Origin: Solitalea koreensis
Lineage (GTDB): Bacteria; Bacteroidota; Bacteroidia; Sphingobacteriales; Sphingobacteriaceae
DNA length: 64,000 bases
Direction: 5' to 3'
Assembly (NCBI RefSeq): GCF_900182575.1
Contig: NZ_FXSZ01000003.1
Coordinates: 124,001 to 188,000, forward strand
The notes beneath the pieces were generated by a model, which saw only the letters and a program-made list of their open reading frames with translations, was not told the DNA's origin and ran no database searches. Made by a program: the position numbers and the translations under genes. Below, in pieces: positions 16,341-25,169 of this stretch; position 1 is the first letter of the stretch; every line of letters starts with the position of its first letter.

Positions 16341-17588
16341 TTAAGCGTCTACGGTTAGTTTGTGATTTACCCAGTTTTTCCCTTCAGTGATCCTTGATAT
16401 CATCATCGCAGCAACGGTGTCGCCTGTAGCGTTTAAAAGCGTTGCCATTGGATCAATTAACGTGGCCATCACCATCAATACCGATAATGCTTCAATAGGC
16501 AGTCTAAATGCTGTAACAATAAACAATTCACCTATATAGCCTCCATTCGGAATTCCTCCTTCAACAATGCTGGTTAGCACTGCAACTCCTAATGTGGTAA
16601 AAACTACATCAATCCCCGATAAATTCTTACCAAAAATTGCAAACACCAATCCGATTTTAATAACAGAACCAATACTTGAACCATCCTTATGCAATGTAGC
16701 TCCCAATGGAATCGTTACATCACTTATTGATTTAGAAACACCCATATTTTCGGCTGCCTCCATATTGGCCGGAATCGTTGCAACACTGCTGCAGGTGCCG
16801 AGCGCAGTAAGCGAGGGTAATACATTGTTGCTCCAATAACTTTTTACCGCTCGGTTTCCTCCCGCAATCCAGGCATAAAAACTAAACATTACAAAAAAGT
16901 AAATCAGGCAAAAACAATAATAAAGTGCTAATGAATGAGCATAGCTCCCAAACAGTTCAGGTCCAAAAACACCAATCAAGTATGCAAAGTATGTTCCCAA
17001 CCCAATAGGAGCCGCCTTCATTATTAAACTAATCACCCATTTGAAAACCTCATTTCCTGCATTTATAAAATCTTTGAACTTTTCACCAGCCTTTCCTGCT
17101 TTCAATGTGGCAGTTCCAACCAGTATAGAAAAAATAATAAGCGCAAGCATGCTTTTCCTTGAAAGCAACTCATAAAAATCGGTTGTTGTTAATAACTGTG
17201 TGGCTTGTTCACCAAAGGTTGGGATTTTTCCTGAAGGATTTTCAGCCATTGTTAAATTTAAGTTATCAACAATCGGAAATAATTTAACACCAAGGATCAT
17301 TAAAAAAGCAGATAGGAGCGTGGTAAAGGCAAAAACCAGTAGCATTGAACCCATTACTTTGCCGAATTTTCCCATTTGCTCAATATTGGCAATGGAAGAA
17401 GCAATGGCGAAAAAAATAAGAGGAATTACAGAGGTAAAAAGCAGATTTAAAAATATATCTCCTAAAGGTTTTATTATTTCAACTTTCTTACCCAACACCA
17501 AACCAATTATACTTCCGGTAAGTATTCCGATCAATAGCCAAACTATACTTCTATAGTTTTTAAAAATATTTTTTATTGATATGTTCAA
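16341..17588 (-). CDS. Dicarboxylate/amino acid:cation symporter (DAACS)
   Basis: This 415-residue inner-membrane protein has the eight-helix, two-hairpin architecture of GltP/DctA transporters. Family signatures are the Ser-rich hairpin TALGTCSSVATIPAN, then IPLGATLHKDGSSIGS, the second hairpin around VEGGIPNGGYIGE, and DPMATLLNATGDTVAAMM, which holds the cation/substrate-binding Asp/Asn residues. It imports glutamate, aspartate or C4-dicarboxylates with protons or sodium. It is upstream of the L,D-transpeptidase on the same strand, separated by a GCGAAGC hairpin, so likely monocistronic. The start codon is uncertain within a few residues. Confidence 0.92.
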   Translation of the reverse strand: MNISIKNIFKNYRSIVWLLIGILTGSIIGLVLGKKVEIIKPLGDIFLNLLFTSVIPLIFFAIASSIANIEQMGKFGKVMGSMLLVFAFTTLLSAFLMILGVKLFPIVDNLNLTMAENPSGKIPTFGEQATQLLTTTDFYELLSRKSMLALIIFSILVGTATLKAGKAGEKFKDFINAGNEVFKWVISLIMKAAPIGLGTYFAYLIGVFGPELFGSYAHSLALYYCFCLIYFFVMFSFYAWIAGGNRAVKSYWSNNVLPSLTALGTCSSVATIPANMEAAENMGVSKSISDVTIPLGATLHKDGSSIGSVIKIGLVFAIFGKNLSGIDVVFTTLGVAVLTSIVEGGIPNGGYIGELFIVTAFRLPIEALSVLMVMATLIDPMATLLNATGDTVAAMMISRITEGKNWVNHKLTVDA

Positions 17589-17659
17589 TTATATAGAATA
17601 GTTAGTTGAATATAACTGTTTTATAGTTTCTCAAGTAAAATGGTTTAATATTTATTGTT

Positions 17660-17684
17660 CCGCGAAGCGGGGAAAATTTTTTTG
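17660..17684. repeat. GCGAAGC hairpin repeat, copy 1
   Basis: CCGC-GAA-GCGG (17660-17670) is followed by GGAAAATTTTTTT and then GAAAA. The same block recurs at 17738. Confidence 0.6.
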
Positions 17685-17737
17685 AAAACCTATGTTAATA
17701 ATTCTGATAAAATGGGTGACTAAGTTTTCAAAAGGAT

Positions 17738-17765
17738 CCGCGAAGCGGGGAATTTTTTTTGAAAA
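17738..17765. repeat. GCGAAGC hairpin repeat, copy 2
   Basis: CCGC-GAA-GCGG (17738-17748) is followed by GGAATTTTTTTTGAAAA, a near copy of the block at 17660. It is probably a terminator-like or REP-like intergenic element. Confidence 0.6.
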
Positions 17766-17784
17766 AACGGCATATTATCAAAAA

Positions 17785-17811
17785 AGGCGTCATGAACTGA
17801 TCACAACGCCT
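17785..17811 (-). terminator. Terminator after nadA
   Basis: In the minus direction AGGCGT pairs with ACGCCT (arms 17806-17811 and 17785-17790) and is followed by TTTTT. It starts 23 bases after the nadA stop. Confidence 0.6.
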
Positions 17812-17833
17812 CTATAAACTTTAAATAAATAGA

Positions 17834-18838
17834 TTATAAGCCATATTGAGCTGAAATATCAAGCATTCGCTTAATTGGTTTTACCGATTTTTCAATCAAC
17901 TCCTTAGAAAGATTTACTTCCGGCAATTCATATTTTAAACAGAGGTATAATTTTTCCAAGGTATTGCGCTTCATATGCGGACAATCATTACATGCACAAC
18001 TATTGGTTGGCGGTGCAGGAATAAATGTTTTATGCGGAGATGCCTTTTGCATTTGATGAATAATTCCAGATTCGGTAGCTACAATAAATTCCTGTTCAAG
18101 GCTGTTAATAGTGTATTTGAGCAATCCGGTGGTTGATCCGATATAATCAGCAAGCTTTAAAACATGATCTTCACATTCAGGATGGGCAATGAATTTCGCA
18201 TTAGGATGACGATTTTTCAATTTCGTAATTTTCTCTAACGAAAATATTTCATGCACCATACATGAGCCTGGCCATAAAACCATATCACGTTTAGTTTTCT
18301 TTGCCACCCATGCACCTAAATTTTTATCCGGTCCAAAAATGATTTTTTCATCTTTTGGTAAGCTTTCCACAATTTGAACAGCATTTGTTGAGGTACAAAC
18401 AATATCACTCATTGCTTTAATATCAGCAGTGGAATTTACATACATAATAACCGTATGATCAGGATATTTTTCTTTAAACTTTGAAAACAAATCAGGCGGA
18501 CAGGTATCGGCTAATGAACAACCCGCTTTTAAATCCGGTAAAAGTACTTTTTTATTGGGCGAAAGAATTTTAGCAGTTTCCGCCATAAAATGCACACCTG
18601 CAAAAACTATAATATCTGCATCGGTTTTTGCAGCTTCTTGGGAGAGGCCTAAACTATCACCAATATAATCTGCAATATCCTGAATATCAGGTTCCTGATA
18701 ATAATGAGCCAAAATCACCGCATTTTTTTCTTTTTTAAGTTTTTCAATTTCTTCAAAAAGATCAAGTGTCGGATCAATTTCGTAATTAAGATATCCTTTC
18801 TCAAGTAAAACTTCGGGGGCCTCGGTGCTTAAATTCAT
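17834..18838 (-). CDS. nadA: Quinolinate synthase NadA
   Basis: From the ATG at 18838 the protein has 334 residues. It condenses iminoaspartate with dihydroxyacetone phosphate to give quinolinate and needs a [4Fe-4S] cluster. Likely ligands are Cys107 (KAGCSLADTC), Cys193 (WPGSCMVHE) and one of Cys281/283/286 (NSCACNDCPHMKRNTL). Further motifs are AHYYQEPDIQDIADYIGDSL and GVHFMAETAKIL. A GTG at 18862 could extend it by eight non-conserved residues but lies in a repeated operator-like motif. It is divergent from nadB, which makes its substrate, across 429 bases. Confidence 0.96.
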   Translation of the reverse strand: MNLSTEAPEVLLEKGYLNYEIDPTLDLFEEIEKLKKEKNAVILAHYYQEPDIQDIADYIGDSLGLSQEAAKTDADIIVFAGVHFMAETAKILSPNKKVLLPDLKAGCSLADTCPPDLFSKFKEKYPDHTVIMYVNSTADIKAMSDIVCTSTNAVQIVESLPKDEKIIFGPDKNLGAWVAKKTKRDMVLWPGSCMVHEIFSLEKITKLKNRHPNAKFIAHPECEDHVLKLADYIGSTTGLLKYTINSLEQEFIVATESGIIHQMQKASPHKTFIPAPPTNSCACNDCPHMKRNTLEKLYLCLKYELPEVNLSKELIEKSVKPIKRMLDISAQYGL

Positions 18839-19267
18839 TGTTGTTTTGTTGTTTACTAACACACTTAATTAATAATAGAATTTTAAATATTTAAAAAATC
18901 TTGCCTTTATTATAGTGTTAGTTTAGTGGAAAAGTTTTGTTACTAGCTATTTTTTTAAAGCTTATTAAATACTTATTAACATTCTATTAACACAAAGTTT
19001 AATTTAATAAGTTGATTTTATGTTGTTTACTTTTTACTATTTTTATTAGTGTTGTTTATAACGTTTATAAGTTGTTCGTGTTAGTTTATGGTAAAAGATG
19101 TTGATATCGCCTCATCAATAGAACGAAAACTTTCTCCAATATGTTTGAAAAAGCTTTTTTAGACGTCTTTTTTAAACTTACTCATTACTTTCGTACACAA
19201 AATTAACATCTTTGCTCAACTTATTAACATTGTTGTTTAATAGGTAATTTATATATATGTCCAACTA
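18839..19267. promoter_or_regulatory. Divergent nadA-nadB control region
   Basis: This very AT-rich region contains no gene. The motif GTGTTAGTTTA occurs exactly at 18915-18925 and 19078-19088, a shortened form GTGTTGTTTA at 19049-19058, and GTGTTAGTAAA on the minus strand at 18852-18862 next to the nadA start. The spacing and repetition look like an operator array for an NAD-responsive repressor; that is inference. Confidence 0.4.
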
Positions 19268-20857
19268 ATGAAGCGGGTCGATTTTCTTGTTATTGGATCC
19301 GGTATTGCCGGATTAAGTTTTGCATTAAAAGCTGCAAGACATGGAACTGTTTGTATTGTTACAAAATCTAATGAAGATGAGTCCAATACTAAATATGCTC
19401 AAGGGGGTGTTGCAGTTGTTGTTGATAAGTCTGATTCTTTTGAAAAACACATAGAGGATACATTAATTGCAGGTGATGGATTATGTGATCCACATATTGT
19501 TGAAATTGTAGTAAAAGAAGGTCCTGATCGCATCAATGAAATTATCGAGTACGGAACCAATTTTGATAAAACCACCAAAGGTCAGTATGATTTAGCAAAA
19601 GAAGGCGGCCATTCTGAACATCGTGTACTGCATTATAAAGATATAACGGGTTTTGAAATTGAGCGTGTTTTATTAGAACAAATTCATCAACATCCTAATA
19701 TTGAAATTTTAACACATTATTATGGAGTTGAAGTTATTACTCAACATCATTTAGGTGAAGAAGTAAATAAGAGTTCAACCGATATTAAATGTTTTGGTGT
19801 TTATGCTTTAAATACCATTACCCATGAGGTCGAAAAGATTTTAGCTAAAGTTACCTTAATGGCTTCAGGTGGGGCAGGGCATATTTATGCAAATACCACC
19901 AATCCGGTTATTGCCACTGGTGATGGTGTAGCAATGGTTTATCGAGCAAAAGGTAAAGTTCGAAATATGGAGTTTATCCAATTTCATCCTACCGCTTTAT
20001 ATAATCCTGGTGAATATCCTTCTTTTTTAATCTCTGAAGCTGTTCGTGGATTTGGTGGAGTGTTGAAAACTCAAAAGGGAGAAGAGTTTATGCATTTATA
20101 CGATGAACGTAAATCATTAGCTCCTCGTGATATTGTTGCACGTGCCATTGATGCTGAAATGAAAAAGTCGGGTTCTGATTTTGTTTATTTAGATATACGT
20201 CATGTTAAGAAAGCCGATATTTTAACTCACTTCCCTAATATTTATGCTAAATGTTTAAGTATAGGCATTGATATGAGTAAAGATATGATTCCTGTTGTTC
20301 CGGCTGCCCATTATATGTGTGGTGGAATTTTAGTGGATGAATGGGGAAGATCTACAATTGAAAATTTATATGCTTGTGGAGAATGTTCATCTACCGGATT
20401 ACATGGAGCAAATCGTTTGGCATCAAATTCATTATTAGAAGCTTTGGTATTTGCAGAACGTAGTTATCAATCGGCTATAAAGGATTTCGAAAATATTGGC
20501 TTTGAGGAAAATATTCCGGATTGGAATGAATTTGGTACTGTTCAATCGAATGAAGATGTATTAGTAACTCATAACATTCGTGAAATGCAACGATTGATGA
20601 GTGATTATGTTGGAATTGTACGTTCTGATTTTCGTTTAGACAGAGCAAAACGCAGGTTGGAATTGTTATATAATGAAACGGAAGATTTTTATAAAAAAAC
20701 CAAGCTTTCCATGCATTTGTGTGAATTGCGTAATTTGATTCAAGTTTCATTTTTGGTAATTAAAGGAGCCATGATGCGTAAAGAGAGTAGAGGTTTGCAT
20801 TATAATACCGATTATCCAAATCAGTCGGTTGAAGAAAATCACGATATTATATTTTAA
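19268..20857 (+). CDS. nadB: L-aspartate oxidase NadB
   Basis: This 529-residue flavoprotein oxidises L-aspartate to iminoaspartate, the first step of de novo NAD synthesis. The FAD site is at the N-terminus (FLVIGSGIAGLSFALKA, residues 6-22). Other features are the family motif NTKYAQGGVAVV, the active-site region QFHPTALYNPGEYP, AVRGFGGVL, and GECSSTGLHGANRLASNSLL near residue 375. The C-terminal helical domain is complete. Length is normal. One base separates its stop from the ATG of the carbonic-anhydrase-like gene, so they are probably cotranscribed. Confidence 0.97.
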   Translation: MKRVDFLVIGSGIAGLSFALKAARHGTVCIVTKSNEDESNTKYAQGGVAVVVDKSDSFEKHIEDTLIAGDGLCDPHIVEIVVKEGPDRINEIIEYGTNFDKTTKGQYDLAKEGGHSEHRVLHYKDITGFEIERVLLEQIHQHPNIEILTHYYGVEVITQHHLGEEVNKSSTDIKCFGVYALNTITHEVEKILAKVTLMASGGAGHIYANTTNPVIATGDGVAMVYRAKGKVRNMEFIQFHPTALYNPGEYPSFLISEAVRGFGGVLKTQKGEEFMHLYDERKSLAPRDIVARAIDAEMKKSGSDFVYLDIRHVKKADILTHFPNIYAKCLSIGIDMSKDMIPVVPAAHYMCGGILVDEWGRSTIENLYACGECSSTGLHGANRLASNSLLEALVFAERSYQSAIKDFENIGFEENIPDWNEFGTVQSNEDVLVTHNIREMQRLMSDYVGIVRSDFRLDRAKRRLELLYNETEDFYKKTKLSMHLCELRNLIQVSFLVIKGAMMRKESRGLHYNTDYPNQSVEENHDIIF

Positions 20858-20858
20858 T

Positions 20859-21368
20859 ATGGCATTAATTAAAAGTGTAAACGGAATTGAGCCAATTTTG
20901 GGTGATAATTCTTTTATTGCTGAAAATAGTACAATAGTTGGTGATGTTGTGATGGGGGATAACTGCAGCGTATGGTTTAATGCAGTAATTCGTGGTGATG
21001 TAAATAGTATTCGGATTGGTGATAATACGAATATACAAGATGGTGCAATTATTCATTGTACCTATAAAACCGCTGCTACCACTATTGGGAATAATGTTTC
21101 AATAGGACATATGGCAATTGTACATGGTTGTACCATTCATGATAACGTTTTAATTGGAATGGGGGCCATCGTTATGGATCATGCGGTTGTTGAAGATCAC
21201 TGTATCATAGCAGCAGGATCTATTGTTCTAGAAAAAACCCATTGCGAAGCTGGTTATATTTATGCCGGCATACCTGCTAAAAAAATAAAAAAGGTAACTG
21301 ATCAACAACATGATTTGGTTGAGCAGTTACCCGGAAGATATGTAATGTATTCAAGCTGGTTTAAATAA
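20859..21368 (+). CDS. Gamma carbonic anhydrase family protein
   Basis: This 169-residue left-handed beta-helix protein has hexapeptide repeats and is related to the Cam/CaiE/YrdA group. The three zinc-ligand histidines are present as His66 (AIIHC), His84 (IGHMA) and His89 (VHGC). Arg45 and Asp47 in VIRGDVNSIRIG are the trimer-interface pair. Many members lack measurable carbonic anhydrase activity, so function is uncertain. The frame continues upstream over nadB, but the ATG at 20859 gives the canonical start MALIKSVNG. It follows nadB by one base. Confidence 0.92.
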   Translation: MALIKSVNGIEPILGDNSFIAENSTIVGDVVMGDNCSVWFNAVIRGDVNSIRIGDNTNIQDGAIIHCTYKTAATTIGNNVSIGHMAIVHGCTIHDNVLIGMGAIVMDHAVVEDHCIIAAGSIVLEKTHCEAGYIYAGIPAKKIKKVTDQQHDLVEQLPGRYVMYSSWFK

Positions 21369-22979
21369 TTATTCCAGCTTATATTTTATTTCAAGTTCCC
21401 AGTTGATTCTTACAGAAATTTCATCCGGATAATATGTATTTTTTTCCGGTTGAAGATTTTTTCGGTAATCTCCTAAATCTGCCTTTCCATTTTTGTTTAC
21501 ATCCTCGGTGAATATTATTTTATATTTATCTGGAGGTAAGATAGTTAGTTTGTAAATTCCTGTTTTAGGAGCAACCAATTTCTTTACTTCTTCGTTCGAA
21601 CTGTTTACTAATTTAATAAGGTATTGTTTTCCTTCCGGAATAGTAAGATTGATGTCTAATATTCCATAATTACCTACTGAATCTTGTTTAAACCTACGTT
21701 GAAACTTCAAATTTAACTTCCCGAAGTTATCTTTAAATTGATTTTCTTTAATATTTACCTCGTAATGTTTCGTTGAATCCCAAGGATATTCAATAAAGTA
21801 TTCCCTTGCATTTTGTGGATTTAAACGGACTTTATAATTTCTGAGTTTTACACTGTCCTGTAATACTTCAATGTTTGAAAGGTTAGGATCTTTTAATGGT
21901 CTGGAGAATATTAATTTATACTTTTCTCCAGGCATTAAACTTTCTCCTTTTAGATTATCGGTTATTTTAATTGGACTAAATTTTGCCTCCTGATTGTAAT
22001 TTCTGATTGTTATTGTATCAATAATTTGTTTTTCAGTTGATACCACAATTTTGGTTGAATCAAATTTTTGTGTTGGTAACCACAAAACAATTGAATCTTT
22101 TTCATTTCTATCCACCAGAATATTATTTTCAAATTCCTTAGGGTATAATGCTTTTGCTAAAAGTGTATCCGTTTTACCGTTAAGTTTTAATCTTATTTTT
22201 CCTTCATAGTATTTTGATTCGGTTACCTTTAGTTTTTCAGGAAATTGATGAGCAAGGGTAAGAGTTATTCCGGATGTATCTTTTTTTAAATAAATAGGAT
22301 TTGGTAAAAAACCAAGCATTTCTTCTTCATCAAAAAGTTTATTATTATTTACATCCTTAATGGCAAAAATTCGGTATTTGCCTTCTTTAACATTAGTGAT
22401 TTCGAACTTTCCTTTTTCTGCACTCAGCGTATAAAGTAAAGGTTTTCTTTTAGCAACCCATTTTAGACTGTCGGGATACAATCCTACCTGAACATCTTTT
22501 ACTATTGTAGTATCTCCTTCAAATAAAACACTTCCTGAAATTTTTAAAGAATCAATATAGTTTCCGGTAGAAAACACATATTTGAAATTTTTCATTTCAT
22601 TTGACTCGTGTACATCGGTAATTGATTTTCCGAAGTTGATGGAGTAGGTCGTATTCTTTTGTAAAGTATCAATTAGTTTAATTACGATTTCTTTTTTCTT
22701 AGCGGAAATTTCAGGCGGAGTTTCCATTTCAGGACTTACCGTAATTTCTTTGTATTGATCTTTCAATTGAACATACTCGTCAAATTCAATCACAATTTTT
22801 TTTGCTGTAAAATTTGTCGTTTTATTTTTTGGTTCAATTGTTAAAAGTTTGGGTGGAGTCAAATCCCGCGGTCCTCCTTGCGGAGAAACAATGCTCGCAC
22901 AAGAACCAATGATTAGGGTTAAAATTGTTGAAAACTGTATGTAATTTTTGATTGAAAATGACTTTTTTGAAAATTTCAC
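21369..22979 (-). CDS. Ig-like domain lipoprotein (SbsA-type)
   Basis: This 536-residue envelope protein has a lipoprotein signal peptide with LIIGSCASI as lipobox (Cys about 27). A bacterial Ig-like (Big_5/SbsA) domain follows: SPQGGPRDLTPPKLLTIEPK, IVIEFDEYVQLKD and YSINFGKSITD. The rest is beta-rich with a carboxypeptidase-regulatory-like stretch around residues 150-230 and ends DLGDYRKNLQPEKNTYYPDEI. Such proteins are widespread next to mnmG in Bacteroidota; their role is unknown. It converges directly on the carbonic-anhydrase-like gene with no intervening base. Confidence 0.8.
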   Translation of the reverse strand: MKFSKKSFSIKNYIQFSTILTLIIGSCASIVSPQGGPRDLTPPKLLTIEPKNKTTNFTAKKIVIEFDEYVQLKDQYKEITVSPEMETPPEISAKKKEIVIKLIDTLQKNTTYSINFGKSITDVHESNEMKNFKYVFSTGNYIDSLKISGSVLFEGDTTIVKDVQVGLYPDSLKWVAKRKPLLYTLSAEKGKFEITNVKEGKYRIFAIKDVNNNKLFDEEEMLGFLPNPIYLKKDTSGITLTLAHQFPEKLKVTESKYYEGKIRLKLNGKTDTLLAKALYPKEFENNILVDRNEKDSIVLWLPTQKFDSTKIVVSTEKQIIDTITIRNYNQEAKFSPIKITDNLKGESLMPGEKYKLIFSRPLKDPNLSNIEVLQDSVKLRNYKVRLNPQNAREYFIEYPWDSTKHYEVNIKENQFKDNFGKLNLKFQRRFKQDSVGNYGILDINLTIPEGKQYLIKLVNSSNEEVKKLVAPKTGIYKLTILPPDKYKIIFTEDVNKNGKADLGDYRKNLQPEKNTYYPDEISVRINWELEIKYKLE

Positions 22980-23101
22980 GTTTTTAAGCGTTTTAAACGA
23001 TTTTAACCCTTTTATGAATTATAATATTAAAATTTTGAGATAATGCTTTATAATTGATTTAAATGCGTCAATATTTTATATTTTAATATATTGATTATCA
23101 A

Positions 23102-24964
23102 TTACTTAGATATATGAACCATTAAAACAGAAACATCGGCCGGTGAAACACCTGAAATTCGTGATGCTTGACCTAAAGTTCGAGGTTTTATCTTTTTTAA
23201 TTTTTCACGCGACTCTTTCGACAATGAAACCAATTGATCGTAATTAAATTCCGGATTAATTTCTTGATTGTCCATTCTTTGAAGTTTCGAGACCATGTCT
23301 AATTCTTTTTCAAAGTAGCTGTCGTATTTTACTTTAATCTCTGCTTGTTCAATTGTTTCCTTATCAAAACCATTTACAAATTCTTTAAGAGGAGCATAAT
23401 TATTAACTAGGTCTGCAATATCTATTTGTGGTCGTGATAATAGATTAAACACCTTTGTGTTTTGTTGAATAGGAGATGTTTCTTTTTCTTGTAATAAGCT
23501 ATTTATTTCTCCTGGTTCAACTGATTTGTTGCGCATAAATGATACGATGTCATCAGAGTTTTTAACCTTATTTTGTACAATTTCTAAACGTTCATCTGAT
23601 ATCAAGCCCAATTGATGCGCATATGGTGTTAATCTAATATCAGCATTATCCTGACGAAGTAATAATCGGTGTTCAGCTCTTGAGGTAAACATTCGATAAG
23701 GTTCTTCTGTTCCTTTGGTTACTAAATCATCAATTAATACTCCTATGTACGCTTCAGAACGTTTAAGTATTACTTCGTGTAAATCATTTACTTTTTGATG
23801 TGCATTAATACCGGCAATAAATCCTTGACTTGCGGCTTCTTCGTATCCCGTTGTACCATTGATTTGTCCGGCAAAAAATAGATTACTGATGCGTTTTGTT
23901 TCAAGGGTTAGGTTTAATTGGGTAGGAGGGAAGAAATCATACTCAATTGCGTAACCTGGACGGAACATTTTAGCATTTTCAAAACCAGGAATTTTAGTCA
24001 ATGCTTTATATTGTATATCCTCAGGTAATGACGTGGAAAAACCATTCACATATATTTCAACGGTATTCCAGCCTTCTGGTTCAACAAATATTTGGTGACG
24101 CGTACGTTCAGCAAAGCGGTTGATTTTATCTTCTATTGAAGGACAGTAACGTGGGCCTAATCCTTTAATTCTGCCTGTAAACATTGGCGAACGATCAAAG
24201 CCTTCTTTTAGAATACCATGAACTTCTTCATTTGTATAGGTAATGTAACAACTGCGTTGATCCTTTGGTAATTCAACATTGCTATAAGAGAATCGACCTC
24301 TATCCTCGTCACCTTGTTGTTCTTCCATTACAGCGTAGTTAATTGATCTACCGTCAATACGGGGAGGGGTACCGGTTTTCATCCGACCTGATTCAAAACC
24401 AAGTTCTACTAGTTGTTCTGTTAAACCTGTAGCACCCTTCTCTGCCATTCTTCCTCCGCCAAATCTTTTCTCGCCTATATGGATTAATCCGTTTAAGAAT
24501 GTACCATTTGTTAATACTACCGACTTCGCTTTTATTTCAATACCAATGGCTGTTTTTACACCATAAACAGTGTTTCCTTTTATTAGGAGGGAGCTTACCA
24601 TATCCTGGAAGAAATCCACGTTGGGAGTATTCTCTAACATGATTCTCCATTCTTCATGGAAGCGCAATCTGTCATTTTGAGCCCTTGGGCTCCACATTGC
24701 GGGTCCTTTAGATCGGTTAAGCATTCTGAATTGAATGGTTGTTTTATCAGTTACTATTCCTGAATAACCACCCATAGCATCAATCTCTCGTACAATTTGT
24801 CCTTTAGCAACACCACCCATTGCCGGGTTGCATGACATCTGTGCAATAGTTCCCATATTCATGGTAACTAATAAAACTTTTGAACCTAGGTTTGCAGCAG
24901 CAGCGGCAGCCTCACATCCGGCATGACCAGCGCCTACTACAATTACATCATATTCATTAAACAT
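23102..24964 (-). CDS. mnmG: tRNA uridine-5-carboxymethylaminomethyl modification enzyme MnmG
   Basis: This 620-residue FAD/NADH enzyme works with MnmE to form cmnm5U34 in tRNAs. The FAD-binding motif is VIVVGAGHAGCEAA (7-20). Signature blocks include CNPAMGGVAKGQIVREIDAM, GTPPRIDGRSINY, YCPSIEDKI, FFAGQINGTTGYEEAA and MFTSRAEHRLLLRQDNADIR. The C-terminus TLGQASRISGVSPADVSVL binds MnmE in homologues. Length is standard. Two parS-like palindromes precede the gene, consistent with the frequent location of mnmG (gidA) near the replication origin. Confidence 0.97.
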   Translation of the reverse strand: MFNEYDVIVVGAGHAGCEAAAAAANLGSKVLLVTMNMGTIAQMSCNPAMGGVAKGQIVREIDAMGGYSGIVTDKTTIQFRMLNRSKGPAMWSPRAQNDRLRFHEEWRIMLENTPNVDFFQDMVSSLLIKGNTVYGVKTAIGIEIKAKSVVLTNGTFLNGLIHIGEKRFGGGRMAEKGATGLTEQLVELGFESGRMKTGTPPRIDGRSINYAVMEEQQGDEDRGRFSYSNVELPKDQRSCYITYTNEEVHGILKEGFDRSPMFTGRIKGLGPRYCPSIEDKINRFAERTRHQIFVEPEGWNTVEIYVNGFSTSLPEDIQYKALTKIPGFENAKMFRPGYAIEYDFFPPTQLNLTLETKRISNLFFAGQINGTTGYEEAASQGFIAGINAHQKVNDLHEVILKRSEAYIGVLIDDLVTKGTEEPYRMFTSRAEHRLLLRQDNADIRLTPYAHQLGLISDERLEIVQNKVKNSDDIVSFMRNKSVEPGEINSLLQEKETSPIQQNTKVFNLLSRPQIDIADLVNNYAPLKEFVNGFDKETIEQAEIKVKYDSYFEKELDMVSKLQRMDNQEINPEFNYDQLVSLSKESREKLKKIKPRTLGQASRISGVSPADVSVLMVHISK

Positions 24965-24977
24965 ACTTCTAATTTAA

Positions 24978-24993
24978 TGTTTCACGTGAAACA
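24978..24993. promoter_or_regulatory. parS centromere-like site 1
   Basis: TGTTTCACGTGAAACA is a perfect 16-base palindrome identical to the canonical parS sequence bound by ParB. It lies 14 bases upstream of the mnmG ATG. Confidence 0.88.
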
Positions 24994-25085
24994 TACCTGT
25001 ATTGGTATAATTCGAACTGCAAAGATACTATTCTTGAATTTTAGCTAGATGAACTATTTATGTTATTTAAAGGATGATTAATCTT

Positions 25086-25101
25086 TGTTTCACGTGGAAC
25101 A
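25086..25101. promoter_or_regulatory. parS centromere-like site 2
   Basis: TGTTTCACGTGGAACA is a parS variant; its complement TGTTCCACGTGAAACA fits the known consensus. It is 92 bases from site 1, in the same intergenic region. Confidence 0.82.
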
Positions 25102-25169
25102 TTATTGGGATTAATTGAGAGTTGATTAAATCTTTTTTGTATTCCGGTTGAACTAAGAGGAGAGTAGGA

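Noticed and set aside
24965..25169. oriC itself beside mnmG
   Set aside because: No cluster of DnaA boxes (TTATNCACA) is visible in this intergenic region; only parS sites are supported.
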